Positions 51,205-58,432 of a DNA stretch of 64,000 bases are shown here, piece after piece. Position 1 is the stretch's first letter. Each line of letters starts with the position of its first letter. The notes below the pieces were generated by a model, which was not told the DNA's origin, did no database searches, and worked only from the letters and a program-made list of their open reading frames with translations. A program made the position numbers and the translations under genes. Source of the stretch: Gammaproteobacteria bacterium (lineage in GTDB: Bacteria; Pseudomonadota; Gammaproteobacteria; DSM-16500); NCBI GenBank assembly GCA_013816845.1, contig JACDDU010000003.1:372001-436000 (forward strand), read 5' to 3'.

Positions 51205-52333
51205 CCTCACGCTTGGCTTGCTCTGCAATAAGTCGATATTGACGATCGGTGATTAATCCATCTTTTAATTTTGCGTGTGCGTCGACTTCCATCGTTTGAC
51301 CGTATTCTCTTACTAATTTTCTGACGACATTGGTAATGGTTAAGACGTCTGTTTCTAATAAAATATCTCGTATTTTTTCATCAAAAACTAAATATTCTCG
51401 CAAAGCAACTCGCTTACCCTCAATGGTTGGTACCAAGCGTTGAGAAATAACTAAGCGTACTGTTTCAATAATATCGATCGTTCTACCTTGACGTTCTTCG
51501 GGTGGGAACGTAATAACTAAACGTCGTATGGTTTCAGCAACACTATTACTGTGAAGTGTTGTATAGACAGGATGACCGGTCATCGCAGCTTCCATTACGG
51601 CTGCAATGGTTTCTGGGTCACGTGCTTCACCGACTAAAATGAGCCGCGGTTTACGTCTCAAAGCATTACGGACCCCCGCTGCAAAACTTGGTAAATGTCG
51701 CGGAATTTCTGATTGACTGACAATGCTTGATTCTTTTTCGACACTATCGAAAACAAATTCGATAGGTGCTTCGTATGTAAGAACTTTACGATTACTATTC
51801 ACATCTTCGGTGATGCTACGAATGATTGCAGCAAGCAAGGTACTTTTGCCCGACCCCGTCGCGCCTGTAACATAGACCACACCTTGCTCAGGTGTAATCG
51901 CATCAATAATTTTAGTAGGTAACCCCATGCTCTCAAGGGTTGGGGGTTCGGTTGGAATGGTTCGCGCCGTAATTTGCAAGCCATCGTGACCTTCAACTAA
52001 GCAGCCTGTACCATTAACACGAAAACGATAACGATCAGAGCGGTTGGGTCGAATTTCATAATGCGTATCAAGATCTTTTCCGGACATGAGCAAGGTCGTG
52101 CCATTGGGGCCATACATTGCATTTAAAACTTCACTGACTTCTGTATTCGACAATTTTCTTCGCGTGACTTTTTTAAGCTTGCCAAAAATTTCAGCCATAA
52201 CGGGTTCACCCGTTTGAAAGGTGATATCAGAAGCCCCTAAATTGACACAGTAAATTAAAATGTCATTGACGGCATCGATCCCGATTCGTACGGGTTCTTG
52301 TGGAAATAAGATGTCACTTTCAGTTTTGCTCAT
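51182..52333 (-). CDS. dotB: Dot/Icm ATPase DotB
   Basis: DotB is the PilT/VirB11-like hexameric ATPase of the system. The 383-residue protein has an N-terminal PAS-like module (LGASDITFQTGEPVMAEIFG) and a RecA-type core with Walker A GATGSGKST at 157-165, the Asp box (LTYEAPIEFVF), Walker B (RLILVGEARDPETIAAV) and the His box (TGHPVYTTLHSNSVAETI). The start overlaps the dotC stop (ATGA); a longer frame from an upstream ATG has no support. Operon order is dotD-dotC-dotB, as in Legionella and Coxiella. Confidence 0.97.
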   Translation of the reverse strand: MSKTESDILFPQEPVRIGIDAVNDILIYCVNLGASDITFQTGEPVMAEIFGKLKKVTRRKLSNTEVSEVLNAMYGPNGTTLLMSGKDLDTHYEIRPNRSDRYRFRVNGTGCLVEGHDGLQITARTIPTEPPTLESMGLPTKIIDAITPEQGVVYVTGATGSGKSTLLAAIIRSITEDVNSNRKVLTYEAPIEFVFDSVEKESSIVSQSEIPRHLPSFAAGVRNALRRKPRLILVGEARDPETIAAVMEAAMTGHPVYTTLHSNSVAETIRRLVITFPPEERQGRTIDIIETVRLVISQRLVPTIEGKRVALREYLVFDEKIRDILLETDVLTITNVVRKLVREYGQTMEVDAHAKLKDGLITDRQYRLIAEQAKREEKDAPTM

Positions 52334-53187
52334 TGCTTCACCACGATGGCTTTCCATCCTTTAGCACTGGTTTGAAGTTGCGGCAATTCGACAATACGCA
52401 AGACTTGATCGTTGATGCGCATGTCACTGCCATCTCCTGTTACACCAAGTTCGGTACGCGAAACAAAAGGCGGGCTAATCATGCGCTCTTGTAATAATTT
52501 ACGATATAAAATCATGCCTCGAAAATCACGCTTAAGTCGCGCCATATTTTCTTGAAAAATACTATACCCTTGTTGAATACCACGCTCCCAACCTGCTCTG
52601 ATGCCTTCTCGCCACACGCGCTGTTCTGACAAGGTACGTGGTAGTAAAGTTCGATCGGGTAACCGCGGGGCTGGATATTGCAACCATAAATACTCACGCC
52701 AATTGGGCGGCGTAGTTGCAAAGCGTGCTTGTTTCACAATTTTATAAGTTCGATCTGCGACACGAATGGTATTCGGATCAGCGAGATTGAGACTAAAATC
52801 CCCTTCAACTAAAACGGGGGGAATAACACCGTGTGTTAACATCATGCCATTAAAATTGAAAATCGTATCAAGGTATTTTCGATCATCGGACATACGGGTA
52901 TTCATCCGGGTCGATGCCCAAGCAAGACCCGATTGCGCCCCCATACTCAAAGCCGATTCTTGCAATGCTTGCGTGCGAATTGGACTGCCAGAGGGGTGGG
53001 AGCTTGGAGCAACACGTGCTTGCACACGAATATTTTCTAACTGATAAATATCAGTCGTATCGATCCCCTCTAAGTTGGTTTCACCCGTGTAGAAACAGCT
53101 GCACAACGTAGCAGAAAGCATTGTGCTGAGTATCAGTCGATACAATTTGGAATGATCTAGATATGCAAACAAATTAATTTTTGGCAT
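52330..53187 (-). CDS. dotC: Dot/Icm outer-membrane lipoprotein DotC
   Basis: DotC and DotD are lipoproteins that target DotH to the outer membrane to form the core-complex pore. The 285-residue protein has a signal peptide with a lipobox (SATLCSC), then GLAWASTRMNTRMSDDRKYL, GVIPPVLVEGDFSLNLADPN, PPNWREYLWLQYPAP and GIRAGWERGIQQGYSIFQEN, characteristic DotC segments. The ATG within the dotD 3' end is chosen; it overlaps dotD by 14 bases. Confidence 0.96.
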   Translation of the reverse strand: MPKINLFAYLDHSKLYRLILSTMLSATLCSCFYTGETNLEGIDTTDIYQLENIRVQARVAPSSHPSGSPIRTQALQESALSMGAQSGLAWASTRMNTRMSDDRKYLDTIFNFNGMMLTHGVIPPVLVEGDFSLNLADPNTIRVADRTYKIVKQARFATTPPNWREYLWLQYPAPRLPDRTLLPRTLSEQRVWREGIRAGWERGIQQGYSIFQENMARLKRDFRGMILYRKLLQERMISPPFVSRTELGVTGDGSDMRINDQVLRIVELPQLQTSAKGWKAIVVKQ

Positions 53188-53644
53188 AGCGCAATTCAAT
53201 GACCCGACTGTCTGGAAAGACTACCACTGCCGCGCGTCGACCACCTTGATAGCCGACATCCCGTAAAACATCCCCAAGCATAACATTTTTTTGGTAAACA
53301 GTGACGATCACAGGTATTGCAGGTGGCGTGCCTAAAACGCGAACACGATAATCGGATGCGCGAGCAATTTGTCTCACTAAAGGTTCAATAGGGCCTGACC
53401 AATCGATGGTGGTGAGTCCTGCCATGCCATACGTAAGCGGCGCAGGTGGTGGCGCAAGTTCAGGGAGCGGATGCGCAGCTTGAGCAACTTCAGCAAGATC
53501 GACCATGGAACGGCTGATTGAATAGGAGGCTTCTGCTAAGGAGGCTTGGCTTCGTGTAACTTCATAACCTGGAGGTGGTTTAGGGGCAGCACATGCCAGT
53601 AAGGTCAAAGAAAGAAATGTTAATAAACCCCATCTTAACCGCAT
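53174..53644 (-). CDS. dotD: Dot/Icm outer-membrane lipoprotein DotD
   Basis: The 156-residue protein has a lipobox (FLSLTLLAC) and a C-terminal secretin-N0-like domain (TTIDWSGPIEPLVRQIARAS, YRVRVLGTPPAIPVIVTVYQ, MLGDVLRDVGYQGGRRA). DotD of Legionella shows this fold. First gene of the dotDCB operon; AAGGAAAACGTTAC precedes the ATG. DotC and DotD act together on DotH, which is not encoded in this window. Confidence 0.95.
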   Translation of the reverse strand: MRLRWGLLTFLSLTLLACAAPKPPPGYEVTRSQASLAEASYSISRSMVDLAEVAQAAHPLPELAPPPAPLTYGMAGLTTIDWSGPIEPLVRQIARASDYRVRVLGTPPAIPVIVTVYQKNVMLGDVLRDVGYQGGRRAAVVVFPDSRVIELRYAKN

Positions 53645-53943
53645 GTAACGTTTTCCTTAAAAAAGATTTCGCATTGCATAGTACGAAGTGTGCAGTAAGC
53701 TAAAAAAACTTGCGGCACGTTTAGATTGAACCTCTGAAATTAATCCTCCGACCATGGTATAACGAGTTTGCCGAAATTTGAATAAGTTTAAATAACTAGG
53801 ACTAGACCTGTGGTTATTTTGGTTGGTTTGATGCGGTAAAAAGTTATACTTATTGAGGTTGTTGATTTTGGTTAGCAAAGCACGCAACTGCCTTGAAGGG
53901 GCTAGGAAATCGACTGTCAAAGTCTATACTTAAGTAAAAGAGG
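53645..53943. other. Divergent dotD/icmT intergenic region, no gene supported
   Basis: About 300 bases upstream of both dotD and icmT. An 87-codon minus-strand frame exists but has no ribosome site, uneven composition and no recognisable content. The region should hold promoters for both operons; I could not pick convincing ones. Confidence 0.5.
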
Positions 53944-53952
53944 ATGGCAATT

Positions 53953-54195
53953 ATGGCTCACTGGCGCGATTCAGCAAGGAATGTTCGCTTCTTTTTCATT
54001 GATTTTAGAGCGACTTTTCCTTTATTAATTTTGCTTTTTCATATTCGAATATGGACCTTTTTATTTGCCATTCTGGCTACTTTATTTTTTACAATGTTAG
54101 AGCGGTTTGGTTTTACGCCTGGCGTTTTTCTTCGCTGGTTACGAGCTTATGTAGCAGGTCCACGCAAAATCGCACAACCGTGGTGGAAAAATTAG
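53953..54195 (+). CDS. icmT: Dot/Icm membrane protein IcmT
   Basis: IcmT is a small inner-membrane protein needed for pore-dependent egress in Legionella. The 80-residue sequence carries the family pattern AHWRDSARN..FF.ID.RA.FPLL, a hydrophobic region (LLILLFHIRIWTFLFAILATLFF), FGFTPGVFLRWLRAYVAGPR and PWW at the end. AGAGGA precedes the chosen second ATG at eight bases. Convergent with icmS, with stops two bases apart. Confidence 0.95.
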   Translation: MAHWRDSARNVRFFFIDFRATFPLLILLFHIRIWTFLFAILATLFFTMLERFGFTPGVFLRWLRAYVAGPRKIAQPWWKN

Positions 54196-54197
54196 AA

Positions 54198-54545
54198 TCA
54201 ATCATACATCAGTTGATCGAGGGCTGTTGCATCGCCCCGCGGTGTGCCGCGCATTAATTCATTTAATACATCAATTAAGCAAAGTAGTCTTAAAACGTTA
54301 GGCGTAATGTCGTCAAAAATAACCTTTACCCCTAAGGCCGAACCTTCTGCTTCTTCAAAGGTTACGCCAATGCCGTAACCAAGACAAAGCGAGGAGAGTT
54401 GATCAGCACGGCGCGCAATGCCGGCTAATAACCCTGTATGGGAGAAAACTTCATCCATGGTCATGGGTCGACCGTTAAGGCTGTAATTGCCGTTTAGTAA
54501 ACGGGCAACTTTAATCATTTGCTGTGATATATCTAATTGAGCCAT
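54198..54545 (-). CDS. icmS: Dot/Icm chaperone IcmS
   Basis: IcmS is the acidic adaptor that with IcmW binds and unfolds effectors for delivery to the coupling complex. The 115-residue protein matches the family along its length: LNGRPMTMDEVFSHTGLLAG, ARRADQLSSLCLGYGIGVTF, ITPNVLRLLCLIDVLNELM and TALDQLMYD at the C-terminus. It follows gpsA by 29 bases on the same strand and so appears to be the last gene of the secB-gpsA transcript, a housekeeping operon. In Coxiella further dot/icm genes adjoin this point; here the cluster stops. Confidence 0.95.
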   Translation of the reverse strand: MAQLDISQQMIKVARLLNGNYSLNGRPMTMDEVFSHTGLLAGIARRADQLSSLCLGYGIGVTFEEAEGSALGVKVIFDDITPNVLRLLCLIDVLNELMRGTPRGDATALDQLMYD

Positions 54546-54574
54546 AGAGAACCATTCTATTGCAAAAGCATGAA

Positions 54575-55564
54575 CTAGCCAATGGCTGCAAACCATGCCG
54601 CAAAAGCAGGTCGAACTTCAATTTCGCTTTGCAAAATTGCTACAACCATTTCACAGAGTGGCATGCGGAGTTGGTGCCTGGAAGCAAGTTTAACCAATGA
54701 AGCAGCGTTTTGTTTGCCTTCAACCGCTTGACCAATTTCTCGCTCGGCTTTTTCGACAGTATTGCCTTGACCCAGGGCTTTACCAAAACGACGATTACGT
54801 GATAAATCATCGAGGCTGGTGAGAATTAAATCGCCTATGCCGGATAGGCCCGTAAAGGTTTCTTCTTTGCCGCCCAATACGACCCCGAGCCGAATAATTT
54901 CTTGAAAACCAAAAGTAAGTAAGGCGCTTCGGGCATTTGCACCCAAATTTAAACCGTCGCTCATCCCGACTGCTAAGGCAATTACATTCTTTCCTATGCC
55001 GCCCATTTCAACCCCGATAAGATCATCAGAAAGGGTCGTACGGAATATAGGACTGGTAAAACGATTTTTAAGCTGTTGCAAATAAGTCATATCAGTTGAA
55101 GCTAAGACAACTGCAGTTGGTAAGCCTTGTGCAACTTCTTTTGCAAACGAAGGACCAGAAAGGGCAGCAAAAATAATTTCGTTCCCTAAAATGTCTGACG
55201 CTACATGATTGAGAAGTTGACCACTTTGAGCATCAATACCTTTCGTTGCGCAAATGAAATGGTGATGTGGTTTAAGGTGAGGTTTAAGTAATTCTAACGT
55301 ATGACGAAAACCAACTGAAGGGATGACAATTAAAATATCATCCACTTCATGAATAGCCGTTGCTAAATCATCAGTCGGTTTAATTTCAGCAGAAAACGCA
55401 AAGTCAGGTAAATACCGCTGATTCATCCTATCTTGGTTAAGTGCTTTAATTTCAGCGGGATCAATGCTCCATAGATGGACGATTTGTCCAAGCCTTGCAA
55501 GGTATAAGGCAAGCGCGGTACCCCACGCGCCTGCACCTAAAATTGCAATCGGCTTATGCTGCAT
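54575..55564 (-). CDS. gpsA: Glycerol-3-phosphate dehydrogenase [NAD(P)+]
   Basis: GpsA reduces dihydroxyacetone phosphate to sn-glycerol-3-phosphate for phospholipid synthesis. The 329-residue protein shows the Rossmann motif AILGAGAWGTALALYLA, VIPSVGFRHTL, ALSGPSFAKEVAQGLPTAVV, the catalytic GVEMGGIGKNVIALAVGMSD and NARSALLTFGFQEIIRLG. It follows secB by a dozen bases as in enterobacteria. Confidence 0.98.
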   Translation of the reverse strand: MQHKPIAILGAGAWGTALALYLARLGQIVHLWSIDPAEIKALNQDRMNQRYLPDFAFSAEIKPTDDLATAIHEVDDILIVIPSVGFRHTLELLKPHLKPHHHFICATKGIDAQSGQLLNHVASDILGNEIIFAALSGPSFAKEVAQGLPTAVVLASTDMTYLQQLKNRFTSPIFRTTLSDDLIGVEMGGIGKNVIALAVGMSDGLNLGANARSALLTFGFQEIIRLGVVLGGKEETFTGLSGIGDLILTSLDDLSRNRRFGKALGQGNTVEKAEREIGQAVEGKQNAASLVKLASRHQLRMPLCEMVVAILQSEIEVRPAFAAWFAAIG

Positions 55565-55576
55565 GAGGCTTTATCC

Positions 55577-56065
55577 TTAATTTACATTTTGTGCAGTAGA
55601 AGAACCTTTACCAGCGGCTCCTTCGCCTTCTTGCTTTTCCATGTGTTGGGCATACAACGCATCAAAATTAACAGGCGCAAGAATCAGTTGAGGGAAACCG
55701 CCGCGGACGACGATGTCAGAAACAACTTCGCGGGCATAAGGGAATAAAATATTAGGACAAAAACTTCCTAACATTTGATGTAATTGATCATTAGGAAAAC
55801 CATTGATCATGAAAACGCCAGCTTGATGAACTTCAATTAAAAAGGCAGTTTTATTGCCGGTGCTAACAGTGGCGGTGATGGATAAAACGACTTCATGTAA
55901 ATTATCTTGAATACGATTACTTTTTGTTTCTAAGTTTAATGAAACTTCAGGTTTCCATTCTTCAGAAAAAGTATGCGGCGTATTCGGTGCTTCGAAAGAA
56001 ATATCTTTAACGAAAATACGTTGAATTTCAAATTGTGGTTGTGTTTCGTTCGCGTTTTGTTCCAT
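55577..56065 (-). CDS. secB: Protein-export chaperone SecB
   Basis: SecB keeps precursors unfolded and hands them to SecA. The 162-residue acidic protein has FEIQRIFVKDISFEAPNTPH, VVLSITATVSTGNKTAFLIE, ILFPYAREVVSDIVVRGGFP and LILAPVNFDALYAQHMEKQE, the standard SecB landmarks. Tetramer; substrates would include outer-membrane and type II-secreted proteins. In the conserved rhodanese-grxC-secB-gpsA order. Confidence 0.98.
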   Translation of the reverse strand: MEQNANETQPQFEIQRIFVKDISFEAPNTPHTFSEEWKPEVSLNLETKSNRIQDNLHEVVLSITATVSTGNKTAFLIEVHQAGVFMINGFPNDQLHQMLGSFCPNILFPYAREVVSDIVVRGGFPQLILAPVNFDALYAQHMEKQEGEGAAGKGSSTAQNVN

Positions 56066-56085
56066 GGGACTGCCCTTTTTAACTA

Positions 56086-56340
56086 TTATTGTAAAAGTTC
56101 ATTGAGTTTGCCTGATTTGGATAAGGCGATAAGATCATCATAGCCGCCAATGCTTTGCCCATTAATAAAGATTTGAGGCACAGTGCGACGATTGTTAGAT
56201 AACCGCAACATTTCATCACGTTTGTCTGCATCAAGGTCAATGCGAATTTCTTCAAACGAAATGTTTTTTTCAGTAAAAAATTCTTTTGCCATGTCGCAAT
56301 AAGGACAATGTGCTTTACTGTAAATGATAACTTTAGGCAT
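56086..56340 (-). CDS. grxC: Glutaredoxin 3
   Basis: A glutathione-dependent disulphide reductase of 84 residues with the CPYC active site (C12, C15), the cis-Pro motif RTVPQIFINGQSIGGYDDL and a final helix. Glutathione comes from gshA-gshB in this window. It sits 20 bases before secB. Confidence 0.97.
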   Translation of the reverse strand: MPKVIIYSKAHCPYCDMAKEFFTEKNISFEEIRIDLDADKRDEMLRLSNNRRTVPQIFINGQSIGGYDDLIALSKSGKLNELLQ

Positions 56341-56343
56341 GAT

Positions 56344-56766
56344 TTATTCCTTTATAATTGGCATTTGCGCATCTTGCCATGCACGCATTCCGCCTGCTAA
56401 AGAGAACGCATTATAACCTTGTTTTTTTAAAGAAGCGGCTACTTTCTGGGATGCTTTGCCCAATCCGCAAACAATAATAAAAGGATTTGATTTGAAGCGA
56501 GCTAGTTTCTTAGCATTTTTTTCAAAATCCTGAGGCATAATATTTTGCGCATTAATAATATGACCCTTGCGAAAGTTTTCAGCGGAGCGAACATCAATGA
56601 CTTGCGCTTGCTGATGGTTCATCATTTGTGTCGCTTGAATGGGAGTAAGCGAGTTAAGTTTTTGTTTCGCTCGTAATAATTCTATAACCATGCTTAAAGC
56701 GAGAACAACAAATAAAGCGCTCACAAGTAGAGGGTGATTGCTCATAAATAGGGTAATATCTTGCAT
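56344..56766 (-). CDS. Rhodanese-like membrane-anchored protein (YibN-type)
   Basis: A 140-residue protein with an N-terminal membrane helix (NHPLLVSALFVVLALSMVIE) and a rhodanese domain (AQVIDVRSAENFRKGHIINA, PFIIVCGLGKASQKVAASLK, FSLAGGMRAW). The active-site Cys (IVCGLGKAS) is present. Same place as E. coli yibN upstream of grxC-secB. It may transfer sulphane sulphur; the substrate is unknown. Confidence 0.92.
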   Translation of the reverse strand: MQDITLFMSNHPLLVSALFVVLALSMVIELLRAKQKLNSLTPIQATQMMNHQQAQVIDVRSAENFRKGHIINAQNIMPQDFEKNAKKLARFKSNPFIIVCGLGKASQKVAASLKKQGYNAFSLAGGMRAWQDAQMPIIKE

Positions 56767-56850
56767 TTTCTAACCTCAAAAGCGTCATCAATCAAAAGTG
56801 GCTGGGCAAAAGATTGCTACTGTAGCGAGTCTTCCTTCATTCGGCAACCC

Positions 56851-57579
56851 TTAGCGTCTTGCAACACTCCAAACATGAATTGATTTAGCCCCTTTTAATT
56901 TTAAGACGCGGCAGCAAGCGCGGAGGGTTTCAGTGGTGGTAATAATATCATCTAGTACAGCAATGGTTAAATTGTGGTAATGACTACGGGCAAGAAAAGC
57001 GCGCGCCACATTCGCTCGTCTTGCGCGTGCTTTAAGAAAAGTTTGCGGTTGGGTCGCTTTATGGCGAATCAATCCCGTAAGATCGAGTGGGATTTTAAGT
57101 TGTTTACTGACTGGGCGCGCAATTTCAAGCGCTTGATTAAACCCGCGTTTTTTTAATCGATCTTGATGTAAAGGCATGGGAATGATGAGGTCAGGCAGGG
57201 CTAATTGGTGATACCAAGATAAACGTATTTTTTGGGTTAACAGTTCCCCAAAAAGTTGCGCATGATGGAGTGCTCCTGAAAATTTTAATGCCATAAGTAG
57301 CAAGGCGATGGGCTCTTCATATGGAAAAAGGGTAAAAGCGTGATCGAAAGGCGGGGGATTAGATAAACAGGTTCCGCAATGTTGCGATTGAATCTTATTT
57401 GGTAAAATTTGCGCACATTGCGGACATGCTTGCGCTACAATAGGCAAATTTTTATAACACATTAGACAAAGACTAGATTGGGTATGGGTAAAACTTGCGC
57501 ATAAAAGACAAGTGCGAGGCAGGTGAATTACGTTTCTCATACCCTGAATGAAGTGAGAGAAAGACTGAATGAAAAACAT
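56851..57579 (-). CDS. comF: ComF family competence/phosphoribosyltransferase protein
   Basis: ComF proteins support DNA uptake and have a zinc-finger plus phosphoribosyltransferase fold. The 242-residue protein has two CxxC pairs forming a double zinc site (TCLLC...LCLMC; CPQC...HCGTC), PDLIIPMPLHQDRLKKRGFNQALEI, KATQPQTFLKARARRANVARAF and the PRPP loop VLDDIITTTETLRACCRVLK. The ATG has AGGAG eight bases upstream; it lies eleven bases inside the divergent bioC start, so the two genes overlap head to head. Confidence 0.92.
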   Translation of the reverse strand: MFFIQSFSHFIQGMRNVIHLPRTCLLCASFTHTQSSLCLMCYKNLPIVAQACPQCAQILPNKIQSQHCGTCLSNPPPFDHAFTLFPYEEPIALLLMALKFSGALHHAQLFGELLTQKIRLSWYHQLALPDLIIPMPLHQDRLKKRGFNQALEIARPVSKQLKIPLDLTGLIRHKATQPQTFLKARARRANVARAFLARSHYHNLTIAVLDDIITTTETLRACCRVLKLKGAKSIHVWSVARR

Positions 57580-58351
57580 CGTGTGGTCTCCTGATCAATA
57601 CCAAGCAGCCAATGTTTTAGCACGCGCTGCCGGTGATGAAATGTGTGAACGGTTAGAATTAATAAAAATTAAGCCAAGGTTTGTATTAGATGTGGGATGT
57701 GGTACGGGAGAAATTTCGGGAAAGCTTGCATCGCGCTTTAAAGAAGCAAACATTATTGCACTTGATCACACCCCTGCCATGTTAAATAAAGCTAAAGAAG
57801 ATGCAAGATTAAAATGCATTGAAAGTGATGGCACTCAATTGCCTTTCAAAAATGCAAGTATCGACATTATTTTCGCTAATTTTTTTCTTCCTTGGCAAAC
57901 CAATATGGTTGCAACCATTAAAGAATGGCGGCGGGTTTTACATCCAGACGGTTTGTTAATGTTTACCGCTTTAGGTCCCGATACTTTACTTGAGTGGCGG
58001 GAAGTCATTCATCCCAAGGATTTACCTGAGTTGATGGATATGCATGATTTAGGGGATGCTCTACTGCATGAGGGATTTTTAGATCCTATTTTAGATATTG
58101 ATCACTATACACTTGCCTACCGAGATCAAAAGAAACTGATCAGTGAGTTATGTGCAACGGGGATGTGGGCTATTGATGTCGCATCCGTAGAAAAAGGTAT
58201 GCAAGGCCGCATTTTGCCTTTGGAGATTTCTTACGAACTTATTTATGGCCATGCTTTCGGTGCGCCCATCCGCAATGATACCGATCCACAGGTACAGCGT
58301 GTCCCGCTTTCCACCTTACGTGCGCAACTTAAGCAAGGTCGAGACGCTTGA
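57569..58351 (+). CDS. bioC: Malonyl-ACP O-methyltransferase
   Basis: BioC methylates malonyl-ACP to disguise it as a fatty-acid primer for pimelate (biotin) synthesis. The 260-residue SAM-dependent enzyme has FVLDVGCGTGEISGKLASRF (motif I), IIALDHTPAMLNKAK, LPFKNASIDIIFANFFLPWQ, WRRVLHPDGLLMFTALGPDTL and GRILPLEISYELIYGHAFG, typical of BioC. Other bio genes are not in the window, so biotin function is inferred from family alone. Divergent and overlapping with comF. Confidence 0.88.
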   Translation: MKNIVWSPDQYQAANVLARAAGDEMCERLELIKIKPRFVLDVGCGTGEISGKLASRFKEANIIALDHTPAMLNKAKEDARLKCIESDGTQLPFKNASIDIIFANFFLPWQTNMVATIKEWRRVLHPDGLLMFTALGPDTLLEWREVIHPKDLPELMDMHDLGDALLHEGFLDPILDIDHYTLAYRDQKKLISELCATGMWAIDVASVEKGMQGRILPLEISYELIYGHAFGAPIRNDTDPQVQRVPLSTLRAQLKQGRDA

Positions 58352-58362
58352 TTGATGCAATA

Positions 58363-58412
58363 GCATCGCCCCTATGCGATGCGAGACGTTAGGTGTAACT
58401 ACTTCACGTCTC
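58363..58412. terminator. Tandem hairpins between bioC and the large orphan gene
   Basis: GCATCGC/GCGATGC (58363-58382) and GAGACGT/ACGTCTC (58383-58412) give two adjacent perfect 7-bp stems between convergent genes. No U tract follows, so they may work as a weak bidirectional terminator or 3'-end stabiliser. Confidence 0.4.
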
Positions 58413-58432
58413 ACATCGATCGCAGTCCATTT

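Noticed and set aside
53657-53920. 87-codon minus-strand frame between dotD and icmT
   Set aside because: No ribosome site, no recognisable content, and it fills a region that must hold divergent promoters.
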